NCBI GenBank assembly: GCA_937907025.1
Contig: CALESJ010000027.1
Location: 62,001-126,000 of the forward strand
Length of the DNA: 64,000 nt
From: an uncultured Faecalibacterium sp.
GTDB taxonomy: Bacteria > Bacillota > Clostridia > Oscillospirales > Ruminococcaceae
Direction: 5' to 3'
The position numbers and the translations under genes were made by a program. Position 1 is the first letter of the stretch. Every line of letters begins with the position of its first letter. Positions 15,350 through 24,046 of the stretch are shown here, in pieces. The notes beneath the pieces are model-generated. The model did no database searches. It had not been told where the DNA came from and saw only the letters and a list, made by a program, of their open reading frames with translations.

Positions 15350-16366
15350 TCAGGCGCTTTCCTGTTCGTAAATCAGCCGCCCCAGCTCCTGCATAGCCTC
15401 AACCACGGCCGGTGGGAAATCCACGTTCTGATCCCCCTGATCAGTCATACAGCAGAGAATGTAGGGACGCTCCGCATAGACAATCATAAAATCATGGAAC
15501 GCATAGTCCCAACTGCCGTATTTTTTGGCTGCTTCCACCCCATCCGGCACATACAGAGCCGGATGTTCTGCATCCAGGAAGCAGTCCTGCAGCTGCAGTG
15601 CCGTGCTGGTGCCGGTTTCAAAATATTCATACAAGGCCTGCATAAGCAGTCCGGCATCCTGCACGTTCATAATGCCATTGATTCCATCATCCAACGTCAT
15701 TGTACAGGAATACGGTGCATGGAACCCCAGTTCCGCCAGGAAATCGCAGAAGCCGGTTTCTTCCGATCCCGGCCAGGTGGAAACCAGCATATCCATAGCA
15801 TTGTTATCGCTGACGGTGATCATGGCATACATGACATCCCAGGCAGGAATGGAGGAAATACCATCATACGGTTCCATCTTTGTATTGGCCAACGCACCAA
15901 ATGGATAGGGATTTTTCACGTTGCCTTCCACATCCAGGTTTCCCAGCTCTGCCTGTTCGCACAGCCACAGTGCATACGCTGCTTTCAGGGTGCTGGCCGG
16001 ATAATATTCGATGTCTTCATTATATGTATAGATTTCTCCCGATTCCAGATCCTGGGCATATACGGAAAAGCCGCTGGGCTGCTGTGCGCAGAATGAATCC
16101 AGCTGCTGCACGTCCCACCCGGAGAAAGTGCTTTCTTCCAGCACCGGTTCCTCCGTTTCGCTTTGCACCAGATCAGCGGGTTTCTCCGTTGATGTCGGCT
16201 GCGTTTCGGAAGAAACAGCCTCTTTTACAGCTGCATCTTCGGCCTGCACATTGTTTTCCTCAACAAGCGGAAACATTTCACGCGCAGCAAGCGCCAGCAT
16301 GGCCGCAGCCGCCACAACACCGATCACCGCCGGACCGGTCCGCGGCTTTTTCGTCTTTGTCGGCAT
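15350..16366 (-). CDS. Membrane-anchored serine hydrolase of the class A beta-lactamase fold
   Basis: 338 aa. A short basic N-terminus and one hydrophobic segment (about 12-32) are followed by an acidic, low-complexity linker (about 35-90). The catalytic domain lies outside the membrane. Active-site motifs: STLK in YPASTLKAAY, SDN in TVSDNNAM, and KYGS in the KTG position. The ExxLN omega-loop motif that supplies the deacylating Glu of true class A beta-lactamases is not recognisable. A DD-peptidase-like or uncharacterised role is therefore at least as likely as beta-lactam hydrolysis. The start at 16366 (AAGGA upstream) is preferred over an upstream in-frame start that would add about 50 residues before the membrane segment. 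Confidence 0.8.
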   Translation of the reverse strand: MPTKTKKPRTGPAVIGVVAAAAMLALAAREMFPLVEENNVQAEDAAVKEAVSSETQPTSTEKPADLVQSETEEPVLEESTFSGWDVQQLDSFCAQQPSGFSVYAQDLESGEIYTYNEDIEYYPASTLKAAYALWLCEQAELGNLDVEGNVKNPYPFGALANTKMEPYDGISSIPAWDVMYAMITVSDNNAMDMLVSTWPGSEETGFCDFLAELGFHAPYSCTMTLDDGINGIMNVQDAGLLMQALYEYFETGTSTALQLQDCFLDAEHPALYVPDGVEAAKKYGSWDYAFHDFMIVYAERPYILCCMTDQGDQNVDFPPAVVEAMQELGRLIYEQESA

Positions 16367-16477
16367 ATCATCCACATCCTTCAGCACCGTAGATTCCTCG
16401 CAATTGCAGCATAATAAGAATACGCGCCGTTTGTATCCATTTTGTTTGTAAAATGTGTGGATTCGGTGCAATTTACC

Positions 16478-16517
16478 AAAAAGTTGCCCCGTCGGGTTCT
16501 TATCCCGACGGGGCAAC
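16478..16517 (-). terminator. Intrinsic terminator after glgA
   Basis: GTTGCCCCGTCGGG pairs perfectly with its complement (16483-16517), followed on the minus strand by TTTTTGG. It ends the glycogen operon. Confidence 0.92.
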
Positions 16518-16535
16518 CTTGCGGTTCAGAGAAAA

Positions 16536-17954
16536 TTACCAGAGGTTAACGACTTCGTTATACAGCCCTTCATAGCTCTTGGCAGAGTTGGCCCAGCTGA
16601 AGTCACACTCCATGGCACGGCGGACCAGAATCGGCCAGCCATCTTTCTGCCAGTAGCCTTCCTTGGCACGCCAGCAGGCTTCATACAGTTCATGAGCATT
16701 GTAATTGGCGAAGGTAAAACCATTGCCAAAGCCGTCGCCGGAGTCATGGATCGAATCGCGCAGGCCACCGGTTTCACGAACCACCGGAATGGTGCCATAA
16801 CGGCAGGAAACCATCTGGGCCAAACCGCAGGGTTCGGAACGGGACGGCATCAGGAAGATATCAGCACCGGAATAAATCCGCTGTGCCAGTTTGGCGTTAA
16901 AGCCGATGTACACGCCCACGCGTCCCGGATGACGAGCGCACAGCTCATTGAAGAAGTTCTCGTACTGTGCCTCACCGGAGCCGAGAACAACCAGTTCGAT
17001 CCCCTGCTGCAGCAGGCCCTCCGCGATAGAGCGGACTAGGTCCACGCCCTTATGGCCAACCAGACGGGTGACCATAGCCATGACCGGGCTGCCATCCTTA
17101 TTCAGGCCCATTTCATCCTGCAGCGCAGCCTTGCAAACAGCCTTGCCATCCTGGAAGGTATCGGCATCATAATTTTTGGCGATGTCGGGGTCGGTGGCCG
17201 GGTTGTATACGTCCACATCAATACCGTTGAGGATGCCGCACAGTTTGTACTGCTTCTGGCGCAGCAGACCATCCAGACCATGGCTGAACCACGGGTCCAG
17301 AATTTCCTGTGCGTAGGTGGGGCTGACGGTCGTGACCTTGTCGGCAGTTTCGATGGCGCCCTTCATAAAGTTGGCGCAGCCGTCGTACTCGACCACATGG
17401 GCGTCCCGGTTGCCAATGCCGCAGGTATCTTCCAGAATATCCAGGCCATACTTGCCCTGATACGCAATATTGTGGATAGTGAATACCGTCTTGATGCGGT
17501 TGAACTTATCCAGATGACGATAATACAGGTTCAGGTATACGGGCGTCAGTGCCGTCTGCCAGTCGTTGCAGTTGATGATGTCCGGTTCAAAATCCGTGTA
17601 GAACAGCATTTCGAGAATGGCGCGGGAGAAGAAGGCGAAGCGCTCACCGTCATCGTAGAAGCCATACAGACCACTGCGCTTGAAGTAATATTCGTTGTCG
17701 ATGAAGTAAAAGGTCACACCGTCACGTTCCGCCTTGAACAAGCCGCAGTACTGGCTGCGCCAGCCCACCGGAACGCTGAAGTTGGTAACATAGGTCAGCG
17801 TATCCTTAAACTTCAGATCATTATACAACGGCAGCACCACACGGCAATCAATGCCATCCCGAACAAGGGCCTTCGGCAGAGCGCCGGCCACATCGGCCAG
17901 GCCACCGGATTTGGCAAACGGGGCTGCTTCGCTGGCTGCATACAAAATTCTCAT
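16536..17954 (-). CDS. glgA: Glycogen synthase (ADP-glucose)
   Basis: GT5 glucosyltransferase that extends alpha-1,4-glucan chains from ADP-glucose. 472 aa. The N-terminal KSGGLADVAGALPKAL is the ADP-glucose binding KxGGL motif. NDWQTAL, the second-domain SRSEPCGLAQM and the RETGGLRDS region complete the GT-B signature. Last gene of the glgB-glgC-glgD-glgA cluster, but a terminator hairpin separates it from glgD. Start ATG 17954 with AAGGAGG upstream. Confidence 0.97.
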   Translation of the reverse strand: MRILYAASEAAPFAKSGGLADVAGALPKALVRDGIDCRVVLPLYNDLKFKDTLTYVTNFSVPVGWRSQYCGLFKAERDGVTFYFIDNEYYFKRSGLYGFYDDGERFAFFSRAILEMLFYTDFEPDIINCNDWQTALTPVYLNLYYRHLDKFNRIKTVFTIHNIAYQGKYGLDILEDTCGIGNRDAHVVEYDGCANFMKGAIETADKVTTVSPTYAQEILDPWFSHGLDGLLRQKQYKLCGILNGIDVDVYNPATDPDIAKNYDADTFQDGKAVCKAALQDEMGLNKDGSPVMAMVTRLVGHKGVDLVRSIAEGLLQQGIELVVLGSGEAQYENFFNELCARHPGRVGVYIGFNAKLAQRIYSGADIFLMPSRSEPCGLAQMVSCRYGTIPVVRETGGLRDSIHDSGDGFGNGFTFANYNAHELYEACWRAKEGYWQKDGWPILVRRAMECDFSWANSAKSYEGLYNEVVNLW

Positions 17955-17995
17955 GGTAGCCTCCTTGCGGTTATTTCACGCGCAGCGCGCGGATA

Positions 17996-18030
17996 GAAAT
18001 AAAAGAAAGGGCGGGAGACTCCCCCGCCCT
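17996..18030 (-). terminator. Terminator/attenuator between glgD and glgA
   Basis: On the minus strand AGGGCGGG and CCCGCCCT form a GC-rich stem (18008-18030), followed by TTCTTTTATTTC. It is internal to the glycogen cluster. Confidence 0.8.
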
Positions 18031-18082
18031 CTCAATCAGGCGCGGCCGCCGGGGAGATGTGGCAGCCCGCCCTTTTGAGCGA

Positions 18083-19210
18083 TCAAACCGTGTGGTTCTT
18101 GGCGACGAACACCGGGAACGAATCGGTGCCGCACAGCTGCTTGCCGGTGGTGATATGTACGTTCTTATCGGTCACGACATACTCCACGGAGCAGTTTTCT
18201 TCCACAATGGTATCCTGCATCAGCACGCTGTTCTTGACCACGGCGCCCTTCTTGACAACGCAGCCACGGAACAGCACACTGTTCTCGACCTCACCCTCAA
18301 TGACACAGCCATCGGCCAGCAGGCTGTTCTTGACCTTGCTGCCGGCAATGTAACGGGTGGGGTTATCATCACGAATCTTGGTGTAAATGGGATTGGCGGG
18401 ATCGAACAGCTGGTCGACGTTGCCCGGCTGCAGCAGGCGCATGTTCTCGTCGAAGTAGCTCTTCATATCTGCCAGGCGAGCGGCGTAACCGGTAAACTCG
18501 TACGCCTGCACATTCAGCAGGTTCAGGTTACGGGCCAGAATGTCGCGCTCAAAGTAAACCAGGCCACGGACCGCGGCGTCGCGGACCAGCTGGATCAGGC
18601 TCTCGCGCTCGATAACATACAAGTTCATGGACAGGTTCTGCATGCCGGGGCGATAGTCGTTGGACAGCAGTTCGGTCACACGGCCGTTGGCATCCAGACG
18701 GATGGTGTAGTTATCGTTGCGGGCGCCATCGGGGATTTCGGCACGGTTGTAAACCATAGTCACATCCGCGCCGCTGTTGACATGGGCTTCCAGCAGCTTG
18801 TTGAAGTTGAAGTTCATCGCAATATGCGAGTCAGACAAAATCACATAGCGCTCTTTCTGGGCAGACAGCCAGGACAGAACGCTGGCCAGGGCATCCACGC
18901 GGCCGGAGTACAGCTTAACGCTGCGCTCGGCAAAAGGCGGGATGATGTTCAGGCCGCCGCGCTTGCGGGTCAGGTCCCATTCACGGCCGGCGCCCAGATG
19001 GTCCATCAGGGAGTGATAGTTCTTACGCACGATGATCGAAACATTATCCACGCCGGAATTGGCCAGGTTGGACAGGGTGAAGTCGATCATGCGGTAACGA
19101 CCCGCAAACGGGATGGAGGCCATCGTGCGCTCCGCCACCAGTTCGGGGACAAGGTTATCATACGAGTTAGCGAAAATAACGCCCAGAGCGTTTGCGTTGC
19201 TGCTTACCAT
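18083..19210 (-). CDS. glgD: Glucose-1-phosphate adenylyltransferase regulatory subunit GlgD
   Basis: GlgD forms a heteromer with GlgC and raises ADP-glucose pyrophosphorylase activity in Firmicutes. 375 aa. The nucleotidyltransferase fold is recognisable (RTMASIPFAGRYRMIDFTLSN), but the N-terminal glycine-rich GGxGxRL catalytic loop of GlgC is absent (SSNANALGVIFANSYD instead). That is the expected GlgD feature. A left-handed beta-helix with hexapeptide repeats fills the C-terminus (about 265-375). Its start overlaps the glgC stop by 7 bp. Confidence 0.96.
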   Translation of the reverse strand: MVSSNANALGVIFANSYDNLVPELVAERTMASIPFAGRYRMIDFTLSNLANSGVDNVSIIVRKNYHSLMDHLGAGREWDLTRKRGGLNIIPPFAERSVKLYSGRVDALASVLSWLSAQKERYVILSDSHIAMNFNFNKLLEAHVNSGADVTMVYNRAEIPDGARNDNYTIRLDANGRVTELLSNDYRPGMQNLSMNLYVIERESLIQLVRDAAVRGLVYFERDILARNLNLLNVQAYEFTGYAARLADMKSYFDENMRLLQPGNVDQLFDPANPIYTKIRDDNPTRYIAGSKVKNSLLADGCVIEGEVENSVLFRGCVVKKGAVVKNSVLMQDTIVEENCSVEYVVTDKNVHITTGKQLCGTDSFPVFVAKNHTV

Positions 19211-20427
19211 TGTTCCTCACCATCCTTTACATCATTGGAAACCATTGCCTTGGGGCCAATCGTAGCACCCTTGCCGATCTTGACACCGGCACCCAGCGTT
19301 GCCACATCGCCGGGTTCGGCAATATTCAGGCCACCCTCGGGCATCTTGCCAACGGTAGCGCCTTCTTCGATGGTGCAGTTTTCGGCCACAACGCAGTGTG
19401 CCACAGTGGCGCCGGCCTTGATGACCGTGCCGCCCATGACGACCGCAGCTTCCACCGTTGCGCCCTTTTCGACCACAACGCCCGGGAAGAGGATGGAGTT
19501 CTTGACGGTACCGTTGACCTTGCAGCCCTCGGTGACCATAGAGTTTTCAATGTCGGCATCCATACCGATCTGCTGGCACGGACGGCCGGAGTTGCGGGAG
19601 TAGATCTTCCAGTTTTCATCAAACAGGTTGATGCCGGAATGAGAGGGGTCCAGCACTTCCATGTTTGCCTGCCACAGGGAGGAAATGGTTCCCACGTCCT
19701 TCCAGTAGCCGCTGAAACGGTACGCATACATGCGGCGGCCGTCCTTGAGCAGTGCCGGAATGACGTTCTTGCCGAAGTCATTTTCGGAGTTGGGGTCAGC
19801 CTCATCGGCAATCAGGTAAGCCTTGAGCACATCCCAGTTAAAGATGTAAATGCCCATGGATGCCAGGTTGGACTTCGGGTCTTTCGGCTTTTCCTGGAAT
19901 TCGTTGATGCGATCATCGTTATCGGTGACCATCAGACCGAAGCGGGAAGCTTCACTCCATGGCACTTCCATAACGGCGACGCTGAATTCGGCGTTCTTTT
20001 CCTTATGGAAACGCAGGAAATCGCTGTAATCCTGCTTGCAGATCTGGTCACCGGACAGGATAATGACATACTGGGGGTCATACCGGTCGATGAAGGAAAT
20101 ATTCTGATAAATCGCATTGGCCGTGCCCTTGTACCAGTCAGAGCCACTGGCCTGCTGATACGGAGGCAGAACATGCACGCCGCCATGCAGACGGTCCAGG
20201 TCCCACGGCTGGCCATTGCCGATATATTCATTCAGAACAAGCGGCTGATACTGGGTCAGGATACCAACCGTATCAATGTCAGAGTTGACACAGTTGGAAA
20301 GCGGGAAGTCGATGATGCGGTACTTTCCGCCGAAGGGCACCGCCGGCTTGGCCAGCTTCTGGGTCAGCACATAAAGGCGTGAGCCTTGTCCGCCGGCCAG
20401 GATCATTGCGATCATTTCTTTTGCCAT
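19204..20427 (-). CDS. glgC: Glucose-1-phosphate adenylyltransferase catalytic subunit GlgC
   Basis: Makes ADP-glucose from ATP and glucose-1-phosphate, the committed step of glycogen synthesis. 407 aa. The catalytic loop MILAGGQGSRLYVLT is intact, followed by KYRIIDFPLSNCVNS and the sugar-binding ILSGDQICK and EFQEKPKDPKS. The C-terminal beta-helix starts near residue 290. The ATG at 20427 has GGGGAGAAAC upstream. An earlier in-frame start would overlap glgB without a better ribosome site. Confidence 0.97.
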   Translation of the reverse strand: MAKEMIAMILAGGQGSRLYVLTQKLAKPAVPFGGKYRIIDFPLSNCVNSDIDTVGILTQYQPLVLNEYIGNGQPWDLDRLHGGVHVLPPYQQASGSDWYKGTANAIYQNISFIDRYDPQYVIILSGDQICKQDYSDFLRFHKEKNAEFSVAVMEVPWSEASRFGLMVTDNDDRINEFQEKPKDPKSNLASMGIYIFNWDVLKAYLIADEADPNSENDFGKNVIPALLKDGRRMYAYRFSGYWKDVGTISSLWQANMEVLDPSHSGINLFDENWKIYSRNSGRPCQQIGMDADIENSMVTEGCKVNGTVKNSILFPGVVVEKGATVEAAVVMGGTVIKAGATVAHCVVAENCTIEEGATVGKMPEGGLNIAEPGDVATLGAGVKIGKGATIGPKAMVSNDVKDGEEQW

Positions 20428-20465
20428 AATGTTTCTCCCCTTAAAAATATGGTTTTTGCAGTGGT

Positions 20466-22532
20466 TCAAATATCTCCTTCCATCTTTTCAGACGGGTTGG
20501 ACTTGGTTTTCCGCGTACGGGTAGCCGAAGTAGCCTTGCGTGCAGCAGGCTTGGCCGCTTTTTCGGACTTGGCAGTCTTGCTCGTTTTGGTTGCCTTGGC
20601 CGGTTCGGCGCCTTCCTTCTTGACGGGCTTCTTCCGCGGTGCGGGTACGCTGAAATACATCGTGGACAGTGGCGGAAGCGTCAGGGTAATATGCTGTTCA
20701 AAGCCGTGCATGGCCCCCTTCTTGCTGCGCACCGTTCCATTGGTGACACCGCCGCCGCCATATTTGACGTCGTCGGAATTCAGGACTTCCTTATAGCTGC
20801 CGGAATTGGGAACGCCCATGGAGTACCCTTCCCGCAGAACAGGATTGAAGTTGCAGACGATCAGGACCATCTTGCCCTGGGCGTCACGACGCAGGAATGC
20901 GATCACACTCTGCTGGTTATCATCCGGCACAATCCACTGGAAACCTTCCCAGCTGTAATCCACCTGCCACATGGCCGGGGTTTCGCGGTAGAACTTGTTC
21001 AGGTCGCGGACATAGCTTTGCAGCTGATGATGTTTATCATAACCCAGCAGCATCCAGTCCAGCGGCTTCTTCTCATCCCATTCGATGAACTGGCCGAATT
21101 CCTGGCCCATGAACAGGAGCTTCTTGCCGGGATGTGCGGCCATGTAACCATAGAAGGTGCGCAGGTTGGCAAACTTCTGTTCGTAGTCGCCGGGCATCTT
21201 GTTGATCAGGCTGCACTTGCCGTGCACCACTTCATCGTGGCTGATGGGCAGTACAAAGTTTTCGCTGAAAGCGTAGAAGAAGCTGAACGTCACCTTGCCG
21301 TGATTGCCGGCGCGGAACAACGGGTCGGTCTTCATGTAGCTGAGCATATCGTTCATCCAGCCCATGTTCCACTTGAAGTTGAAGCCCAGGCCGCCATCTG
21401 CTGCCGGCTTGGTGACCAGCGGCCAGGCGGTGGATTCCTCGGCGATCATCATCTTGTAGGGATAACGGCCCAGAACCGTGCTGTTGCATTTCTGCAGGAA
21501 CGCAATAGCCTCCAGGTTTTCCTTGCCGCCGTTCACGTTCTGTTCCCATTCGCCATCGCGGCGGTTGTAGTCCAGATACAGCATGCTGGCCACAGCATCC
21601 ACACGCAGGCCGTCCACATGGTACTGTTCGATCCAGAACAGAGCGCTGGAGATCAGGAAGCTCTGTACCTCCGGCATACCATAGTTGAAGACCATGGTCC
21701 CCCATTCCTTGTGTTCACCGCGGCGGGGGTTCGGGTCCTCATAGCAGGGTGCACCGTCGAACATATACAGGCCGTAGGCATCCTTGGGGAAATGGGCGGG
21801 CACCCAGTCCAGAATGACGCCGATGCCGGCATTGTGCAGCTTATCCACAAAAGCCATGAAGTCATGAGGCGTGCCATACCGGCTGGTGGGTGCATAGTAT
21901 CCGGTGACCTGATAGCCCCAGCTGCCATCGAAGGGGTATTCGGTGATGGGCAGCAGCTCTACATGGGTATAGCCCATATCCAGTATGTAGGGAATCAGCT
22001 CGTCGGCCAGTTCGGAATAGTTGTACGGGACACCGTCTGCCTTCATCTTCCAGCTGCCCGCATGCAGCTCATAGATCAGCATCGGCCCGTTGATCACATC
22101 ACGTTTTTTCTGCTCTTCTTCCCAGGCGGAGTCGGTCCAGGTAAAACCGCTCAGTTCATAAACCTTGCTGCCGTTGGAGGGGCGTGTTTCGGCATGGAAG
22201 GCATACGGATCGGCTTTATAAATCAGCTCATCCGCCGGCGTGGTTACGCAGTATTTGTACACATCGAACTGCTTGATGCCGGGAATAAAGAGTTCCCAGA
22301 TACCGTCATCCACCTTGTGCATCGGGTGGGACGTAGGCATCCAGTCGTTGAAGTCCCCCACTACCGAAACAGCCTTTGCATGCGGAGCCCACAGGCGGAA
22401 CACAACGCCCGCCTGGCCGTCCTGCTCGCAAAGGTGTGCGCCGAAATAGCGGTAAGCCTCCATATTATTTCCCTGCTTGAACAGATAGATTGGCAGGTCG
22501 GAAGGTTTTGGCACCTTTTCTTGCTGTTTCAA
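20466..22532 (-). CDS. glgB: 1,4-alpha-glucan branching enzyme with cationic C-terminal tail
   Basis: GH13 enzyme that makes alpha-1,6 branches in glycogen. After a CBM48 module (FRLWAPHAKAVSVVGDFNDW, about 45-130) the catalytic barrel shows VELLPITEYPFDGSWGYQ, DWVPAHF, DGLRVDAVASML (nucleophile Asp), MIAEES (acid/base Glu) and LPISHDEVVHGK. The core ends near residue 630. About 55 extra residues follow, made almost only of Lys, Ala, Pro, Ser, Thr and Arg, an unusual low-complexity tail. The start is TTG at 22532, with AAGGGGAG 6 bases upstream. It is the first gene of the glg cluster. Confidence 0.96.
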   Translation of the reverse strand: MKQQEKVPKPSDLPIYLFKQGNNMEAYRYFGAHLCEQDGQAGVVFRLWAPHAKAVSVVGDFNDWMPTSHPMHKVDDGIWELFIPGIKQFDVYKYCVTTPADELIYKADPYAFHAETRPSNGSKVYELSGFTWTDSAWEEEQKKRDVINGPMLIYELHAGSWKMKADGVPYNYSELADELIPYILDMGYTHVELLPITEYPFDGSWGYQVTGYYAPTSRYGTPHDFMAFVDKLHNAGIGVILDWVPAHFPKDAYGLYMFDGAPCYEDPNPRRGEHKEWGTMVFNYGMPEVQSFLISSALFWIEQYHVDGLRVDAVASMLYLDYNRRDGEWEQNVNGGKENLEAIAFLQKCNSTVLGRYPYKMMIAEESTAWPLVTKPAADGGLGFNFKWNMGWMNDMLSYMKTDPLFRAGNHGKVTFSFFYAFSENFVLPISHDEVVHGKCSLINKMPGDYEQKFANLRTFYGYMAAHPGKKLLFMGQEFGQFIEWDEKKPLDWMLLGYDKHHQLQSYVRDLNKFYRETPAMWQVDYSWEGFQWIVPDDNQQSVIAFLRRDAQGKMVLIVCNFNPVLREGYSMGVPNSGSYKEVLNSDDVKYGGGGVTNGTVRSKKGAMHGFEQHITLTLPPLSTMYFSVPAPRKKPVKKEGAEPAKATKTSKTAKSEKAAKPAARKATSATRTRKTKSNPSEKMEGDI

Positions 22533-22561
22533 TTTGATCTCCCCTTACGAAACCATGCTTG

Positions 22562-22641
22562 TGTGGGTCCTTATCGGACAGACCCACTGATTTTTGTGGT
22601 TCTATTGATTCTATATTACCTGTTTCAGACACGAATTTCAA
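22562..22641 (-). promoter_or_regulatory. glg operon promoter and leader hairpin
   Basis: -35 TTGAAA (22636-22641), 17-bp spacer, -10 TAATAT (22613-22618) on the minus strand. In the leader, GTGGGTC and GACCCAC form a 7-bp hairpin (22562-22588) about 15 bases before the ribosome site. It has no T run, so it is not a terminator. Confidence 0.65.
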
Positions 22642-22739
22642 GACTTTTCTGTAATAAACCGCTAAAATTTTATCAAGCCCTCTTGTCGATTTGTGCAAAA
22701 TAGTCATTTTTCTTGCAGGAGGAGATCAATCAGATACGA

Positions 22740-22789
22740 AAAAAGCGCTTATAACGCACTTTTTGTTAAAAAAGCACGTTATAAGCGCC
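22740..22789 (-). terminator. Very long intrinsic terminator after the SGNH hydrolase gene
   Basis: GCGCTTATAACG and its exact complement, extended inward by the GTGC and poly-T/poly-A arms, make a stem of about 20 bp (22746-22789). Six Ts follow on the minus strand. Confidence 0.92.
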
Positions 22790-22796
22790 ACGTTCA

Positions 22797-23807
22797 TCAC
22801 GAACCGAGAATATAGTAAGGACTGGTACCTTCATACTTGTTCCGTCGGTCCCAGGCCGCATGGGTTTGCAGATACTCTGTCCAGGCTGCATAGCCGGAAG
22901 GTCCCATATGAATGCCATCACTGGTCTGGTACTCATCAATCTGGCTGCCGTCCGGGTAGGTCAGAGCTTCCTGGATGTTGAGGAAATAGCAGCCTCGGGT
23001 CAGAGCAATGTTGGCCAGCATATTGTTGATCGTCTGAATACGGGCGTTATCCAGGCCGGGTTTTGTCTGAACGACCGTTTCCTGCACGCCGGGAATCGCC
23101 TGGATATAAATGGCAACACCGGGCAGATTCTGCTGCAGAATCTCGATCATCTTATCATAATAGGCAACGAAGGAATCCTCGTTTCCCTGGTTCACCAGCG
23201 CATTGGTGCCAAACAGCACATACAAAAAGTCCGGCTGGGATGCCACCACCGCATCCAGTGCCGCCTCGTCCACATTGCGGGCATAGTCATGCACCACTGC
23301 GTTGTTTACGATGATCTGGGGTCCCGCGCTGCGGTAGCCGCGGACCTGGGCATTCTGAAAGCCGGTGGCATACACAGCCATACCTTCGGTGATGCTGTCC
23401 CCCAGGAAAGTAGCCGTATTGAAATTTTCCCGCGTAACGCGGCCGGATTGCGGCAGGCCCACCATTTTTGCATCGGTGTTCAGGTAGTCAAAGTCAATGG
23501 TCTGCTCCACCGGCTGGCAGGTATCCCAGAAAGCGGTATCCACCTCCGGCAGCAGGCGTTGCGGTGCATACGGCTGAGCGCTTTCCGGGCTGGCAGTGAC
23601 AGCGGCGGGAGTAGCCGGAACAGACGACGCATTTTCTGCCGTTGCCGTTTCCGGCGTGGCACCAGCAGCTTGCGGTGTGCGGCTGTTAAACCAGAAATAC
23701 CCGGCAACTGCGCACAAAACAACCATAACAATTAAAAGCGCAACCACCGCTTTGCGGCGGCGGCGCTCGCTTTCGACTTTTCTGCGATAGTAATAATAAT
23801 CTGCCAT
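22797..23807 (-). CDS. Membrane-anchored SGNH/GDSL hydrolase
   Basis: 336 aa. A short Arg-rich cytoplasmic N-terminus (RRKVESERRRRK) precedes one membrane segment (about 20-38), then an Ala/Thr/Pro linker. The extracellular SGNH domain has block I FLGDSITEGM (nucleophile Ser), block III FGTNAL and block V SDGIHMG (Asp and His). Such proteins deacylate or acylate cell-surface glycans, but the substrate here is unknown. The start ATG 23807 has AGGAGA 10 bases upstream. Monocistronic by its surroundings: DegV diverges from it and a strong terminator follows it. Confidence 0.88.
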   Translation of the reverse strand: MADYYYYRRKVESERRRRKAVVALLIVMVVLCAVAGYFWFNSRTPQAAGATPETATAENASSVPATPAAVTASPESAQPYAPQRLLPEVDTAFWDTCQPVEQTIDFDYLNTDAKMVGLPQSGRVTRENFNTATFLGDSITEGMAVYATGFQNAQVRGYRSAGPQIIVNNAVVHDYARNVDEAALDAVVASQPDFLYVLFGTNALVNQGNEDSFVAYYDKMIEILQQNLPGVAIYIQAIPGVQETVVQTKPGLDNARIQTINNMLANIALTRGCYFLNIQEALTYPDGSQIDEYQTSDGIHMGPSGYAAWTEYLQTHAAWDRRNKYEGTSPYYILGS

Positions 23808-23952
23808 GATACAGAAATCTCCTGTGGTCACGCACGGCAATGCGTGCAGCCTATCAAGTACATGTGGTATTATACCTCTTTTGCCTGTGTCAACGCAAGG
23901 GTCAAACACTTGCTCCCGCAGCTTTTACAAATTTGTGCGATGTCCCGAATGC

Positions 23953-23981
23953 TTGACGGTTCTGCCGCGCCCCCGTATAAT
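23953..23981 (+). promoter_or_regulatory. Sigma-A promoter of the degV-family gene
   Basis: -35 TTGACG (23953-23958), 17-bp spacer, -10 TATAAT (23976-23981). Confidence 0.88.
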
Positions 23982-24046
23982 AAAAAGAGAATAACCAATA
24001 CTTGGAGTGCGCCTGTGTTCTGCACCGGTGCCGGGAGGTTTTTGCC

